Under the pieces are notes generated by a model. It saw only the letters and a program-made list of their open reading frames with translations, did no database searches and was not told the DNA's origin. 40,000 nucleotides of DNA from Stramonita haemastoma. Its lineage: Eukaryota; Mollusca; Gastropoda; Neogastropoda; Muricidae. Of this stretch, positions 11,485 to 21,499 are shown piece by piece. Numbering within the stretch: the first letter of the stretch is position 1; every line of letters starts with the position of its first letter. The translations under genes and the position numbers were made by a program. The stretch is taken from the NCBI GenBank assembly GCA_030674155.1, contig CM060327.1, forward strand, positions 12,944,881-12,984,880, given 5' to 3'.

Positions 11485-11690
11485 GCAATGTTTGACAGTG
11501 ACTTGATAACATAAATAACGTTTGACAGTAAACTGATGTACAATACAATGTTTGACAATAACTGATGTACAACACAGCATTTGACAATAAGAGATGAACA
11601 ATGCAATATGTTGGCAATAACTGACGAACAATACAATACGTCAGCAATAACTGACGAACAATACACTATGTCAGCAATAACTGACGATCC
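11485..11690. repeat. minisatellite, ~30-bp unit
   Basis: About seven copies of 'ATGTTTGACAATAACTGATG' plus 'TACAATACA'. The later copies drift to 'GTCAGCAATAACTGACGAAC'. It follows the 33-bp array almost directly and shares its AATG phrase, so the two may be one array that diverged. Confidence 0.8.
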
Positions 11691-11699
11691 CTTTCAAAA

Positions 11700-12130
11700 C
11701 TGTCATCAAAAGTGCCCTTCAATGACAACGTCAGGTCTGATTTGACCTTGGACGTCAGCCAGACTAAAAACCATACCAGGCACAGAAGATGAAAGGGTGG
11801 ACTAATCAATCATTCATCACCCTCATGAATGAATCCATTTCAAGTCACCGCATCCCGACTGTGCTTTGGCTCCTGTATTTCCCCGTGAGGTATCACAGTG
11901 AGTGAAACAGTCTTTCTACACTACTGCGCATCTGCCTTCTTGCACATGCCTCATAAATTGCGTACCTTAATGTTCGAGTGAAGTCTGGGAATTCTACTGT
12001 GCTTTTTTCCTGCCATGCATAATACTAGTCATAACTCGCCAAACCCTGGCCTGTGCAATATGATTTGTGTATTTTACACTCAGGTCCGAAGATTTTTGTC
12101 AACATGAAAAAAGTATAGTTTTATAATCCT
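11700..12130. other. unique DNA, no gene seen
   Basis: No open frame, repeat or RNA signature that I can support. Confidence 0.5.
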
Positions 12131-12131
12131 G

Positions 12132-12305
12132 ACTGAGAGACACTTAAGCAAAGTGGTTAAGACCGTTTGACTTCATACCCAAGAGTCTATGAAGTACTGG
12201 GTTCAAATCTCGGTGGTTTTCGGTGGGGATTTTTACAATCTCCCATGTCAACTTAAAGTGTAGGTCCTGGATTGTCTTAGTCTCATCTGCAAAAAAAAAA
12301 AAAAA
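12132..12305 (+). mobile_element. tRNA-derived SINE, family 3
   Basis: A tRNA-like head has an A box 'TAAGCAAAGTGG' at 12145-12156 and a B box 'GGTTCAAATCT' at 12200-12210, spaced as in a tRNA promoter. A short unrelated body of about 80 bases follows, then a 15-A tail (12291-12305). The composition differs from families 1 and 2. Another SINE begins immediately after the A tail, so one may have inserted at the end of the other. Confidence 0.75.
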
Positions 12306-12609
12306 TGGGGACGGGATAGCTCAGTGGTCAGAGCACTCCTTTCCCCAAAGCCAAGGTTAAGCAGCATCGAGCTTGGTTACCAAGTGGAAGGGTGACTGTT
12401 TGCCCGCCTTGGTTTCAGTACAATCCCCAAGTTCACCCAGCTGTAAATGGGTACTGCCCTCCTTCGGGCCAAGGAAGGCAAAGCAGCAGGGAGAGGAGAT
12501 GGGCGCCGCCCTCAATATGCTGGCCCCTGGAGAAGCTGAGGTCTCTGATGCCTCGCTCCTCTACGATCACATAATTATGTTTTGGGACACCTTTGCCTTT
12601 ACCTACCTG

Positions 12610-12616
<7 letters not shown>
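12306..12616 (+). mobile_element. SINE family 4: chimeric tRNA / 5S rRNA head
   Basis: The first ~30 bases read like a tRNA 5' half, with A box 'TAGCTCAGTGGTCAGAGC' at 12317-12334. A segment then closely resembles the internal promoter of metazoan 5S rRNA: 'GGTTAAGCAGCATCGAGC' at 12355-12372 (5S box A), 'TTGGTTA' and 'AAGGGTGACTG' at 12388-12398 (5S box C). No tRNA B box follows. The body contains 'CAGCTGTAAATGGGTACTG', 'GGAGATGGGCGCC' and 'GGCCCCTGGAGAAGCTGAGG', then an AT-repeat tail. A second copy of the body at 34538-34722 on the minus strand shows that it is a dispersed repeat. The ~90-residue open frame across it is incidental. Confidence 0.8.
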
Positions 12617-12653
<37 letters not shown>

Positions 12654-12735
12654 CATACATATAATACATACATACACATACACATACATACATACATACA
12701 ACATACATACATACATACATACAACAACACACAAC
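12613..12735. repeat. (AT)n and (ATAC)n microsatellite
   Basis: AT block, then ATACAT tetramer-like repeats. It directly follows the SINE and may have grown from its tail. Confidence 0.95.
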
Positions 12736-12926
12736 ACACATTTCTAATCCTTACTCTATAGTGTTCATACAGACTGCACCGCGAGGGAAGTTGGATGGTT
12801 AACAGTGGGTACTTATTAACGGACGGCTGGCATGACATAATATTGGCTCCGTTAGTTTACCTAGTGTCCATTTCGGTACTACTGATGATAGCGTGGGTAA
12901 TCTGATGGAGACATGGGTTTTTTTTA

Positions 12927-12943
12927 CGGCTGTGTGTGTTGTG

Positions 12944-13040
<97 letters not shown>
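12927..13040. repeat. (GT)n microsatellite
   Basis: GT dinucleotides with two single-base interruptions. Confidence 0.98.
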
Positions 13041-13042
<2 letters not shown>

Positions 13043-13757
13043 GTACATATATACAAACAACCAACCAGCCTACAAGAATTTTAAATGCATCATCACTCTT
13101 TTTCCAGCATCAAAGGACAACAACACAAGATGACATTCTTATTTCTGCCGAAAACCCCCAAAACCCTAACTGCACAGTATTCAAATTCTTTCAGACCAAC
13201 ATTCGACAACACCATACTTCACTCAACCTTCAATAAAAAACAACAACAACAAGAAAAACAAAACGTTTCATCAACCATCACCTTAAGGTCTTTTCCACAA
13301 CCACCACAACCACCAAAAACAACAACAACACCAAAACAACAACAACAACATGAAGTATCAACTTGCAACAATAGAACCTTCATCCGAAACCTCAGAACCT
13401 TAAACACAATCACGGAACAAGCAAGACAAGATCCGCTCAGAATGGCCAAATGAGCAAAGTGGGTTTAGAGTTCTCTTACATTGATCTACGTCCTCAATGA
13501 TTGGAGTTAGGAGACCCAGTAATGAGGGACACAGTCACCATGTGCGCTCCCTATAGAGGGAGGAGGAAGGGGTGGGGGGGGGAGAGGCAGGGGGTTAGGG
13601 GGTGAGAACGGAAAAGTGGGGATACCTCATTTCCTTCCCTGCGCCGTTTCCTTTACAGCAAATTGAAGGACGGTGAAGATGATGGTCAGGTTGGCATGGC
13701 GGCCTAGATATCAAGATGTGCGAGTGAAATTTTGGTGTACGTTGATGGTGAGTTAAC
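13041..13757. other. unique DNA with CAA-rich patch, no gene seen
   Basis: 13235-13350 is rich in CAA/ACA triplets that keep a Gln/Thr/Pro frame open on +. A GGGGGG-rich patch lies near 13557-13602. No supported exon. Confidence 0.5.
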
Positions 13758-13875
13758 TGTATTGATATTGTACAGTATTGTATTGTATTGTATATGTACT
13801 GTAGTATTGTATGCATTGTTCATTGATTGTTTGTACTGATTGCATTGCTTATTGTATTGCATTGTATTGTATTGC
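13758..13875. repeat. (ATTGT)n pentanucleotide repeat, imperfect
   Basis: Clusters of TATTG/TGTAT units at 13758-13812 and again at 13840-13875, separated by diverged sequence. Confidence 0.8.
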
Positions 13876-13918
13876 TGCACACGATGACGGTGTCTGGAGA
13901 TCAGAATGATGGATTTAC

Positions 13919-13924
13919 AATAAA
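13919..13924 (+). promoter_or_regulatory. possible polyadenylation signal AATAAA
   Basis: Hexamer followed about 20 bases on by GTATTGTG. No supported coding exon lies upstream, so it may be chance. Confidence 0.15.
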
Positions 13925-14540
13925 AGCGAATCATGCTGTATTGTGTTAATAATTATGACACTTTCTGACACAATAACTAACAAAGCTTCACCTTCACTTT
14001 ACCTTCGCCTTCATTTCACCTATCATATACCTTATAAACCTTATGGCACACCACTGAAGATTTTACAACCAGCTTCCTCCACTCCTCGCTGTTTTCAGCT
14101 TTTCGTAGCAAATCGTTCCCTCAAGACCGGTCCACTCCCTGATATTGTCTTCTCATCGTTTTTCTCCTGCTCTTTCGTCTCCTTCCTTGTACAGCTCCCT
14201 ATAGGAACAGTTCAGGCCAAGTCCAGATGTACTGAGGTTGTGTGTGCAAAGCTTCAGCCTACCCCCCACCAAAAAAAAGTACCCCTAGGAAATAATGGAC
14301 ATATCATCAAAGCGGCAAACATCCTCCCCTCTGCTCGGTGCCCGGGTGAACACGGGTGGTTCGGCCAGCTCAGCAGCCCGCGGTGATGTATGAGTCGTCC
14401 AGGCGAGATGCAGTGCCCGTGTAATGGGCTGGTTAATAAGCCAGTCCTCCCTCCTTCCTCCTCTCCTCATAAATCCACACCTTCATTCACAGCGCACAGG
14501 CCATAATGAGATGATGCCTTGTGTTTTCGTTTTCTTCCTT
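13925..14540. other. unique DNA, no gene recognised
   Basis: A + frame runs 13943-14386 but lacks domain or membrane signatures I recognise and has no supported splice sites. I treat it as chance. Confidence 0.45.
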
Positions 14541-14559
14541 CTACAGCCTTCTTGTTCTT

Positions 14560-14790
14560 CTCTCTCTGTCTCGTCTCTCTCCTGCTTGTGTCTTCTGTTC
14601 TCTCTGTCTCTCTCTCTCTCATCTCTCGGTCTCTCTGCTCTCTCTCTCTCTCTCTCTGTCGTCTCTCTCTCTCTGTCCCTCTCTCTGGATCTCCTCTCTT
14701 TTGTCTCTCTGCTCTCTTACTCTCTGTCTCTTTTTCTCTCTTCTCTTCCTTGTCATCTCTCTCTTCCTTGGTTCTTCTCTCTTCCCTCTC
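14560..14790. repeat. CT-rich degenerate pyrimidine tract
   Basis: CT and CTGT units with frequent TTC breaks. Confidence 0.9.
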
Positions 14791-14921
14791 TTTTTACTGT
14801 CGTGATTTTTTGTTTTGCTGTTGGTTGGTTTGTAATTGTGATTTGTTATGGGTATTTCTCCATGTTTATGTTTGTTTGCTTTTTAGGATTTAGTTTTACT
14901 GGTTGGTTGTGTTTCAAAAAC

Positions 14922-14925
14922 AGAA

Positions 14926-14957
<32 letters not shown>

Positions 14958-15072
14958 AGAGAGAGAGGAGAGAGAGAGAGAGAGAGAGTGGTTGTTGCGT
15001 GATGTGCGTGCGTGCGTGTGCGTCGTCGTGCGTGCGTCGTGCGTGTGTGTGTGTTGTGTGTGTGTGTGTGTG
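14922..15072. repeat. (GA)n then (GTGC)n / (GT)n microsatellite
   Basis: GA block to about 14990, then GCGT and CGTC tetramers passing into GT to 15072. Confidence 0.93.
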
Positions 15073-15184
15073 GCCTCTCTTCTGTGAATCAATCTGTTTG
15101 TCTGCTCTTGACATATCTTTCTAATCTACTGCTTGAAAATGGTAGAAGTTTCAGGTTTCCTCCTTCAGAATCAGTCATGAGAAT

Positions 15185-15196
15185 GGTGATGATGAT

Positions 15197-15231
<35 letters not shown>

Positions 15232-15232
15232 T
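15185..15232. repeat. (GAT)n trinucleotide repeat
   Basis: GATGAT units, about 15 copies with one or two breaks. Confidence 0.95.
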
Positions 15233-15960
15233 AATTTGTCTAACTAATACTACTGCTGACTACTATGCTGTAGCACTACGAAAACAAAATAATGTGATAT
15301 GATGATTTCGATGTATAATAATAATAAAAAATAATAACAGCACAAGACAACAACATAGTGCTTTTTTTACGTTATACCCCAATGGGAACTGGTCATAGCA
15401 CCACCAAAAAGACTTTTCAGACCAACGAAATCGATGATCACCAAATTTCAACTCCAAAGAAAAAAATAAAATCACCATCTCAAAACTTGAACCCATGCCT
15501 CCAAGTTATCATCAGATCAACATTCTGCTCTCTAAAAAAAACAAAAACGGGCCCTCCAGCCCCCATAGAAACGGTGACCACCAGTACCCAGAGTTCCCGG
15601 TCAGTCACCAACAGAGCCTGACCTTGATGGACTTTGGTAGGAAAGGTAAGGGGAAGACCAACACTGGCTGCCCATGTGAAAGGAACGTTAGTGCTGACAT
15701 AGGACCAATGGGAAATGAAGGTGGCAGGCAATGATACAAAAAAAAGAGAAAAAACCCCCGAGAAATATGGAGACACACACGTATTATTCTCTTGAGGTGC
15801 CTGTTTTAAAAAAAAATCTATTGTAGCTCTCTGTCCTTCTGTAGTTGCCTGTATGTAGGTCTGACAGTCTGTCTGCCTGTCTCTCTAATTGTTCAGTGTC
15901 TGTCAGCCTATTTAATCTAATCTAACCACAAAAAGAAGGAAGCCGCTTTTATTAGTTCAG
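15233..15960. other. unique DNA, no gene recognised
   Basis: Contains a TAATAA-rich patch (15314-15340). Near 15485-15500 the minus strand has a B-box-like GGGTTCAAGTTTT without a convincing A box. No supported exon. Confidence 0.45.
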
Positions 15961-15990
15961 GATCTCTCTCTCTCTCTTCTCTCTTCTTCT

Positions 15991-16054
<64 letters not shown>

Positions 16055-16085
16055 TCTCTCTTCTTCTCTTTCTTTCTCTCTCACC
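15961..16085. repeat. (CT)n microsatellite
   Basis: CT dinucleotides with CTTCT breaks. Confidence 0.97.
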
Positions 16086-16219
16086 TTTTTATCTCTTCTT
16101 TTCTGTCTGTCTGTCTTACCCTCCCTACTCCCCCACTCTCTCACTCACTCTTCCATTATTTCCATATATCTTCCATTTTTTCTGAAACCATCCCCCCATC
16201 TTTTCCCTACCCTATAACT

Positions 16220-16435
16220 GTGTGCGCGCGCATGCGTGCGTGCGTCCGTGTGTGTGTGCGTGCGCGCACGCGTAGTGTGTGTGTATGTGTGTGTTGTGTG
16301 TGCCCCCTGCTGTGTGTGTCGTGCTGCGTGTGTTGCGTGCGTGCGTGTGTGTGTGTGCATGCGTGTGTGTGTGTGTGCGTATGTGTGTATGCGTGCATGT
16401 GCGTGCGTGCGCGCGCGCGTACGCGTGTGTGTGTC
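16220..16435. repeat. (GT)n / (GC)n alternating purine-pyrimidine tract
   Basis: GT, GCGT and GCGCGC units, for example 'GCGTGCGCGCGCGCGTACGC' near 16402-16421. Alternating purine-pyrimidine DNA rich in GC favours the left-handed Z form. Confidence 0.93.
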
Positions 16436-16686
16436 CTTAGTGACCGGCACAGACGTCAGGACAATGAAGATGTGTGGCCAGGTTGTCGTGTTACTGTGAT
16501 ACAGGAAAGAACGGAAACCTGGTGACAGCCATTTTTCTCTCACTACCACCCCCCTCCCCTCCCTCCTGATGTAAACCACCTTCGTCTTCTTCCTGTTCTT
16601 GTTCTTTCTTGTTCTTGTTGTTGTTGTTCTTCTTCTTGATGTTCTTCTTCTCCTCCTCCCCCGTACTCCTTTCGTAATTATCATCT

Positions 16687-16980
16687 CTCCCTGTCTCTCT
16701 CTCTCTCTCTGTCTCTGTCTGTCTGTCTGTCTCCCTGTCTCGCCTCTCTGTCTCCGTCCGTCTGTCTGTCTGTCTCGCTCTCTGTCTGCCTCTGTCAGTC
16801 TGTCTGTATGTTTCTCCTCTCTGTCTCTGTCTGACTGTCTGTCTGTCTGTGTCTCTCTGTCTCTCCCTCTGCATCTCTCTCTCTCACTCTCTCTATCATC
16901 TCTCTCTCCCCCACTCTCTCCCCCACTCTCTCTCTCTCCCTCCCCCACTCTTTCTCTGCCCACCTCTCTCTCTCTCTTTC
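16687..16980. repeat. (CT)n / (CTGT)n pyrimidine-rich tract
   Basis: CTCT with repeated TGTCTGTC and CCCCCACT phrases. Confidence 0.93.
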
Positions 16981-16985
16981 TGTGA

Positions 16986-17298
16986 CACTGAGGCATGTGT
17001 CCACTGACCAGAATAGAACACGGGTATAATCAAGACATGTGGCCTGATTTTCTGCTCGTTTCTACAACAGAAGAACGGAAGAGTGGGGACAGGCCATTTT
17101 TTCTGCCTCTGATTTAATACCTTGTACTTTTTTGCTGTTGTTGTTGTTGCTGTTGTTCTTTCTTTGTTCTTTGCTCATACGCTGGTTTCTGTTTGTTTGA
17201 CTGTGTTGTTTATATGCTTTTCTTTCTTTGTTTCTTGTAATTTTGAGTTTTGCTTTTTTGTGTTCTTTTACGAGCTTACTCATTTGCTTGCTTGCTGG
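16986..17298. other. unique T-rich spacer, no gene seen
   Basis: T-rich with a GTT-repeat patch (17133-17156). No supported feature. Confidence 0.5.
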
Positions 17299-17530
17299 AT
17301 CCTTTGAATGAGACTATAAACCGAGATCCCGTGTGTGAACGCACGCAGAAAATCTTGTGCACATGTTAAAACCTGTTCCGCTTTTCGGTAGAGTAAGCAA
17401 TTCTGTGTCAGTGGGAAATGATGAAAAAAATTTCTACAAAACTGCATGCACATGGAGACTGGATGTAAAAAAGACATATAAGTGCTCATTCCAATACCCT
17501 TAAATTTAAAGAATAGAATAAAATACATGA
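17299..17530 (+). mobile_element. SINE family 1 copy A (no tRNA head)
   Basis: Begins at the central segment 'GAATGAGACTATAAACCGAG', then 'CGTGTGTGAACGCACGCAGA', 'GTTAAAACCTGTTCCGCTTT', 'CAGTGGGAAATGATG' and 'ACAAAACTGCATGCACATGG'. It ends in an A-rich GAATAGAATAAAATA tail. The head is absent, so the copy is 5' truncated. Confidence 0.8.
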
Positions 17531-17547
17531 ATAAAATATATACACAC

Positions 17548-17660
17548 AATGCCGGTGGGAAATGATAGCAAAATTTACAAAACACCATGCACAAGGGGGT
17601 AGGATGAAAAAAAAAACCATACGTGTGCTTAATCCATCATCGTTGAAATAAAAAGGCACT
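17548..17660 (+). mobile_element. SINE family 1 copy B (3' part only)
   Basis: Starts at 'GCCGGTGGGAAATGATAG' and continues through 'ACAAAACACCATGCAC', 'GTGTGCTTAATCCATCATCG' and 'TTGAAATAAAA'. This is the 3' third of the element, directly following copy A in the same direction. Confidence 0.75.
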
Positions 17661-17697
17661 AAACACACACCCACAGACAATAGTCAGACAGAAAGAA

Positions 17698-17828
<131 letters not shown>

Positions 17829-18062
17829 AGTGCTGGCTCCACTCTCCCCAAAAGTCCTTCCGATGAGACTATGAACCGAAGCCCCGTGTGCGAACGCACG
17901 CAGAACATTTTGCGTACACATTAAATCCTGTTCCACTTTTCGTAAGAGTAGGCCATTGTGTGCCGGTGGGAACAGATAACAAACTTTACAAAACTGCATG
18001 TACATGGGGACTGGATGTAAAAATGTGCATGAGCACTTAGTCTATTATCCTCGAAATAAAAG

Positions 18063-18066
<4 letters not shown>
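17829..18066 (+). mobile_element. SINE family 1 copy C
   Basis: Contains 'GTGCTGGCTCCACTCTCCCC', 'CGATGAGACTATGAACCGAA', 'GCGAACGCACGCAGAACATT', 'GTGTGCCGGTGGGAACAGAT', 'GGGGACTGGATGTAAAAATG' and 'ATTATCCTCGAAATAAAAGA', ending in (AC)n. It matches copy G nearly throughout but lacks the tRNA head. It is flanked on both sides by CA microsatellite. Confidence 0.85.
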
Positions 18067-18139
<73 letters not shown>

Positions 18140-18275
18140 GACCCCCCCCCCCCCCCCTCACACAAACACACACACAAACACACCCCCCCCCCCCCCGAAC
18201 ACGCACACACACATGCGCACGCCCCTCCCCCCGCCCCCCCCCACCCGCCCACTCCACACCACACACACACGTACG
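18062..18275. repeat. (CA)n with poly-C blocks
   Basis: CA to about 18140, then runs of C (about 18141-18157 and 18183-18196) mixed with CACAAACA and CCGCCC. Confidence 0.95.
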
Positions 18276-18480
18276 AACGACGGCAGTGACCTTACTATGA
18301 AGCAGAGAGGAGAAAAGCCCCTATCTCAGGAGCCTAATGGACCACTTACATCTGCAGTGGAATCTCCGGGCCCCCCAGCTCTCATTTGCATATTCATGAC
18401 TTTCATCATCAAGAAGAAAAGATAACTTCTTTATCTTTTTCTACCGGAGTTACTGCCCCTGTCTATCTTATTACTCGTAG
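18276..18480. other. unique spacer, no gene seen
   Basis: Short frames only. 'GTTACTGCCCCTGTC' near 18451 resembles 'GTAACTGCCCCCGTC' near 24761, which hints at another dispersed repeat but is too short to call. Confidence 0.35.
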
Positions 18481-18489
18481 TCAATGCAG

Positions 18490-18870
18490 ACATAAAAAGG
18501 CCAAATAGAAAAATAACAATAATGATAAAGAAAAGGTAACAAACAAAAGAAAAAGAAAGAAAAAAAATAATATCGTAAATAGAAAGAAAGAGAGAAAGAA
18601 AGAAAGAAAAAATAAGACACAATAAAAAAGACAAAATAAAGAAAATAGGAAAGAAAGGGAATGAATAAAGAAAAAGAGAAGGAAAGGAGAACGTAAAACA
18701 GAAAGGCAAAACAAAGTGAGTCTAGAACTAGAAAAAAGAAGTGAGCACAAAAATAATAGAAAACTAGATGGCAGATAAATAAAATTGTATCAATAAAGAA
18801 ATCAATACAGAAAGACAGCACGAAAGAAGCTAAACGGAAAATAAATGAAATAAATAAACAAATAAATAGA
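18490..18870. repeat. A-rich purine tract with GAAA/AATA tetramers
   Basis: Dominated by A and G on the + strand, with AAAGAAAG and AATAAATA units. Open minus-strand frames are Phe/Leu/Ser low complexity and are not genes. Confidence 0.85.
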
Positions 18871-19094
18871 TCAATAAACCACGCACACAGACCCTAACCA
18901 CATCCGACAGATTGATGGATAGACATGCATGCACACACACTATCACTCTGTTTGTCTGTCTGTCTCTCGGTTTGGTTTCTTTTGTTATTGGTATTATTTG
19001 TTTTAACTTTTTGTTTTTTGTTTATATGTTTTTTCTGTGTAAATATGTGGGTATTTGACTTGTTTATTACGATAATTTGTCTGTATTAGGTTCA

Positions 19095-19097
<3 letters not shown>

Positions 19098-19134
<37 letters not shown>

Positions 19135-19158
19135 TATTATTATTATTATTATTATTAT
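19098..19158. repeat. (ATT)n trinucleotide repeat
   Basis: About 20 units with one interruption. Confidence 0.98.
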
Positions 19159-19162
19159 GTAT

Positions 19163-19252
19163 AAGGGCGGATACAGCATGTAAAAAAAAAAGCACATGGG
19201 TGCTTATTCTCTATCCTCGAAATAAAAGAACTTGATTTGATTGTTGATTTGA
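19163..19252 (+). mobile_element. SINE family 1 copy D (3' end only)
   Basis: Matches only the last part: 'AAAGCACATGGGTGCTTATT' and 'CTCGAAATAAAAGAACTTGA', followed by a TTGATTTGATTG tail. It abuts the ATT repeat. Confidence 0.7.
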
Positions 19253-19255
19253 TTC

Positions 19256-19564
19256 TCTCTCTCACTCACATCTAGTAATGCTTAAAAAATTTTGATACAA
19301 TTTACCTGTACAGAAAATGCAGCCCAAATAACGATCAGAAGTCCAAGACACGTGCAGGAGACAGAAAATCAGCGTTTAAACTGTCCAGCCCCAGTCTTTA
19401 AAGGACGGACATCAAATGGCACAAGTCTGAGCCACAAGCTGTGGTCAGTGTAACTGACACAGCATGAACGTGACCAGATCTGGAACAGCGGAAAGCAACA
19501 TACCCAAAAGACAGCGTCATGCTAAAGCTCTTTGACATGTTCTGGATATTAACCACGTCCCAGC
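19256..19564. other. unique spacer, no gene seen
   Basis: No open frame of interest and no repeat recognised. Confidence 0.5.
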
Positions 19565-19870
19565 TTTTTTTTCTTGTTCTTCTTGTTCTTCTACTTCATC
19601 TTCTTCTTTGTCGTCGTTTTCTTCTTCTTCTTCTTCTTCTTCTTCTTCTTCTTCTTCTTCTTCTTCTTTCTTCTTCTTCTTCTTCTTCTCTGTCTTCTTC
19701 TTGTTCTTCTTCTTGTTGTTCTTGTTCTTCTTCTTCTTCTTCTTGTTCTTCTTCTTCTTCTTGTTCTTGTTGTTGTTCTTCTTCTCCTCCTCCTCCTTGT
19801 TCTCCTCCTCCTCCTCCCCCTTCTTCTTCTTCTTCTTCTTCTTCTTCTTCTTCTTCTTCTTCTTCTTTTT
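19565..19870. repeat. TTC / TTG / TCC polypyrimidine tract
   Basis: About 300 bases of TTC triplets with TTGTTC and TCCTCC blocks. All frames are open as homopolymer-like Leu/Phe/Ser or, on the minus strand, Glu/Lys/Arg. A compositional artefact, not a gene. Confidence 0.96.
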
Positions 19871-19966
19871 CGTCAGGCCCAGCGCATCCGGCGTAAGTGT
19901 GGGAGAGAGTTGTACCCAGCTTTTGATAAGTGAAGAAAGTTTCTCCAAGTTGAACCATATCAGATT

Positions 19967-20055
19967 ACAGGCTGCTTTTCTGAAGATTAAAGGCTGCTTT
20001 TCTAAAGATTATACGTTGCTTTTCTAAAGATTGCACGTTGCTTTTCTAAGAATTT
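19967..20055. repeat. minisatellite, ~23-bp unit, 4 copies
   Basis: Copies of 'GGCTGCTTTTCTAAAGATTA', varying to 'ACGTTGCTTTTCTAAAGATT', begin near 19967, 19990, 20013 and 20035. Confidence 0.85.
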
Positions 20056-20324
20056 AATCTCACGCGTTGTACACTGCAATACCAATTCTAGCAAGTACAG
20101 GAATTAAAAAAAAAAGTCTAACAGAATCAAGGTTACACAGTTGCTCCCTTTTTTGGCCTACAAGAATCTCAACTGGTTTTTTTTCTGTTTTTTCCCCTCC
20201 ATATGCTCCTGTCACTTTCCTGTTAATGTTTATCACCACCTTAGTGTATCGTGCAATATTTGACTTTTTCGTTGTTGCTTTGTCAATATTTAATTATTTG
20301 TTCAGTTTCTAGAATTCTGCAGTT

Positions 20325-20495
20325 AAGGTCAAGGTTCCCCCAAGGGGATGCCAGAGGTCTTTCAGAATAAACAGCATCCCCACCTTCTGGAAATTCTCGG
20401 CAAGGAATTCCCTCTTTTCTATCCATATCTTTGCTTTTGGTTTGTTCCTTTTCTTCCTGTCACCTCAATCTTGTTTTGTTTTCTACCTTCTTGGT
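20325..20495 (+). repeat. dispersed repeat R5, copy 1
   Basis: 'GGTCAAGGTT', 'ATAAACAGCAT', 'CACCTTCTGGAAATTCTCGG', 'CTTTTCTATC' and 'TTTGTTCCTTTTCTTCCTGT' recur in the same order on the minus strand at 28345-28535. The conceptual peptides also match (HLLEIL...FCFVPF). It has no tRNA head and is not a recognised family. Its 5' edge at 'GGTCAAGG' seems shared by both copies. Confidence 0.65.
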
Positions 20496-20499
20496 CTAC

Positions 20500-20950
20500 T
20501 CTCCTGCCTTTTCCCCCAGAAAGACAAACTAAAACCCAAATATCTCCCATGCCAAAGTCGGATGTGCTGGGCCTGACTTAACAGGTGCTTAACGGCAGCG
20601 CAACAGATTCTCTCTCATGCGACAGACAACAGTAGTTGCTGTCTGAGCATTGGAGGACGAAGAAGAATTTCTTTCTTTATCTGTAGATGTTCTTTTCCTC
20701 TCTTCTGTTTTGCTCCCCCTCTTCTCTTTCTTTTAAATGCAAACTGTAAACCTTTGCGCTTCCCCTATCCCCCCACCCCTATATTTTAATACAAGCAATA
20801 TATTGTGTTTGCTTATCTGATTTATCTTAGGAAATACATCATCTCCTATTCACCCTTTATCTCCAACCTCTTCCCCTAGTTTTTGTTTTCTATTTCTCTG
20901 TCTGAGTCTCTGTCTTTCTATGCGCTTGTTTTATTCTTGCCATTTGTTAA
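20500..20950. other. unique T-rich DNA, no gene seen
   Basis: No exon or RNA gene supported. Confidence 0.5.
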
Positions 20951-21095
20951 GGATAAGAGTACAAGCCGAGGTCCCGTATGTGAACACACGCAGAATATCT
21001 TGCACACACGTTAAAACCTGTTACACACGGGGAAGGGATGAAAAAAGCACATGCGAGTTTATTCCATTATCCTTGAAATAAAACAATAAATAAAT
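20951..21095 (+). mobile_element. SINE family 1 copy E (internally deleted)
   Basis: Has 'ACAAGCCGAGGTCCCGTATG', 'GAACACACGCAGAATATCTT', 'CACGTTAAAACCTGTTAC' and 'TTCCATTATCCTTGAAATAA' with an AATA tail. The middle part ('GTGCCGGTGGGAACAG') is missing compared with copies C, F and G, so there is an internal deletion of roughly 70 bases. Confidence 0.75.
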
Positions 21096-21290
21096 AAACA
21101 AATCAAGAAATACATATATAGATAAGTAAATAAATACATAGAAAAACCAATAAATTAAAAGAAGAATAAATAAAATATCTCTCTCTCACACACATACACA
21201 CACTACTCTCTCTCTCATCCCTCTGTCTGTCTGTCTGTCTGTCTGTCTCATCCCCCCCCTCCTCTCCCTTTCTCTCTCTTTCTTTCTCAT
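21096..21290. repeat. AATA-rich tail, CA, CT and (CTGT)n short repeats
   Basis: Patchwork of A/T-rich tetramers, then CACA, CTCT, GTCTGTCT and CCCCTCC. Confidence 0.8.
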
Positions 21291-21499
21291 TTCCTTAGAG
21301 TGTTTTGGTTTGAAAGGAATAATTTGAAAAAAAACACCACCAGACCATAACTACTAACAATGACTGCGACAAGAGTTAAGCAAACACACTTTATAGATGC
21401 TGTGTAGCTTTTAGAACATTACGCACTCTCTAACAGACCTTCTGTGTGAACAAAGAAAAAACCTATAGACAATGATGACAGCATTGACAAAAAAACCCA

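Noticed and set aside
12355..12400. 5S rRNA gene
   Set aside because: Only the internal promoter part (about 45 bases) resembles 5S. The flanking stems of 5S rRNA are absent.
12373..12651. 92-codon frame with LAPGEAEVSDA
   Set aside because: It lies inside SINE family 4. The same peptide appears in the second SINE copy (34368-34643, minus), so it is repeat sequence and not a gene.
15480..15776. Minus-strand SINE suggested by GGGTTCAAG near 15490
   Set aside because: No matching A box at tRNA spacing and no second copy in the window.
16145..16996. 283-codon Arg/Glu/His-rich frame on the minus strand
   Set aside because: It arises from GA, GACA and CA microsatellites and has no non-repetitive protein-like core.
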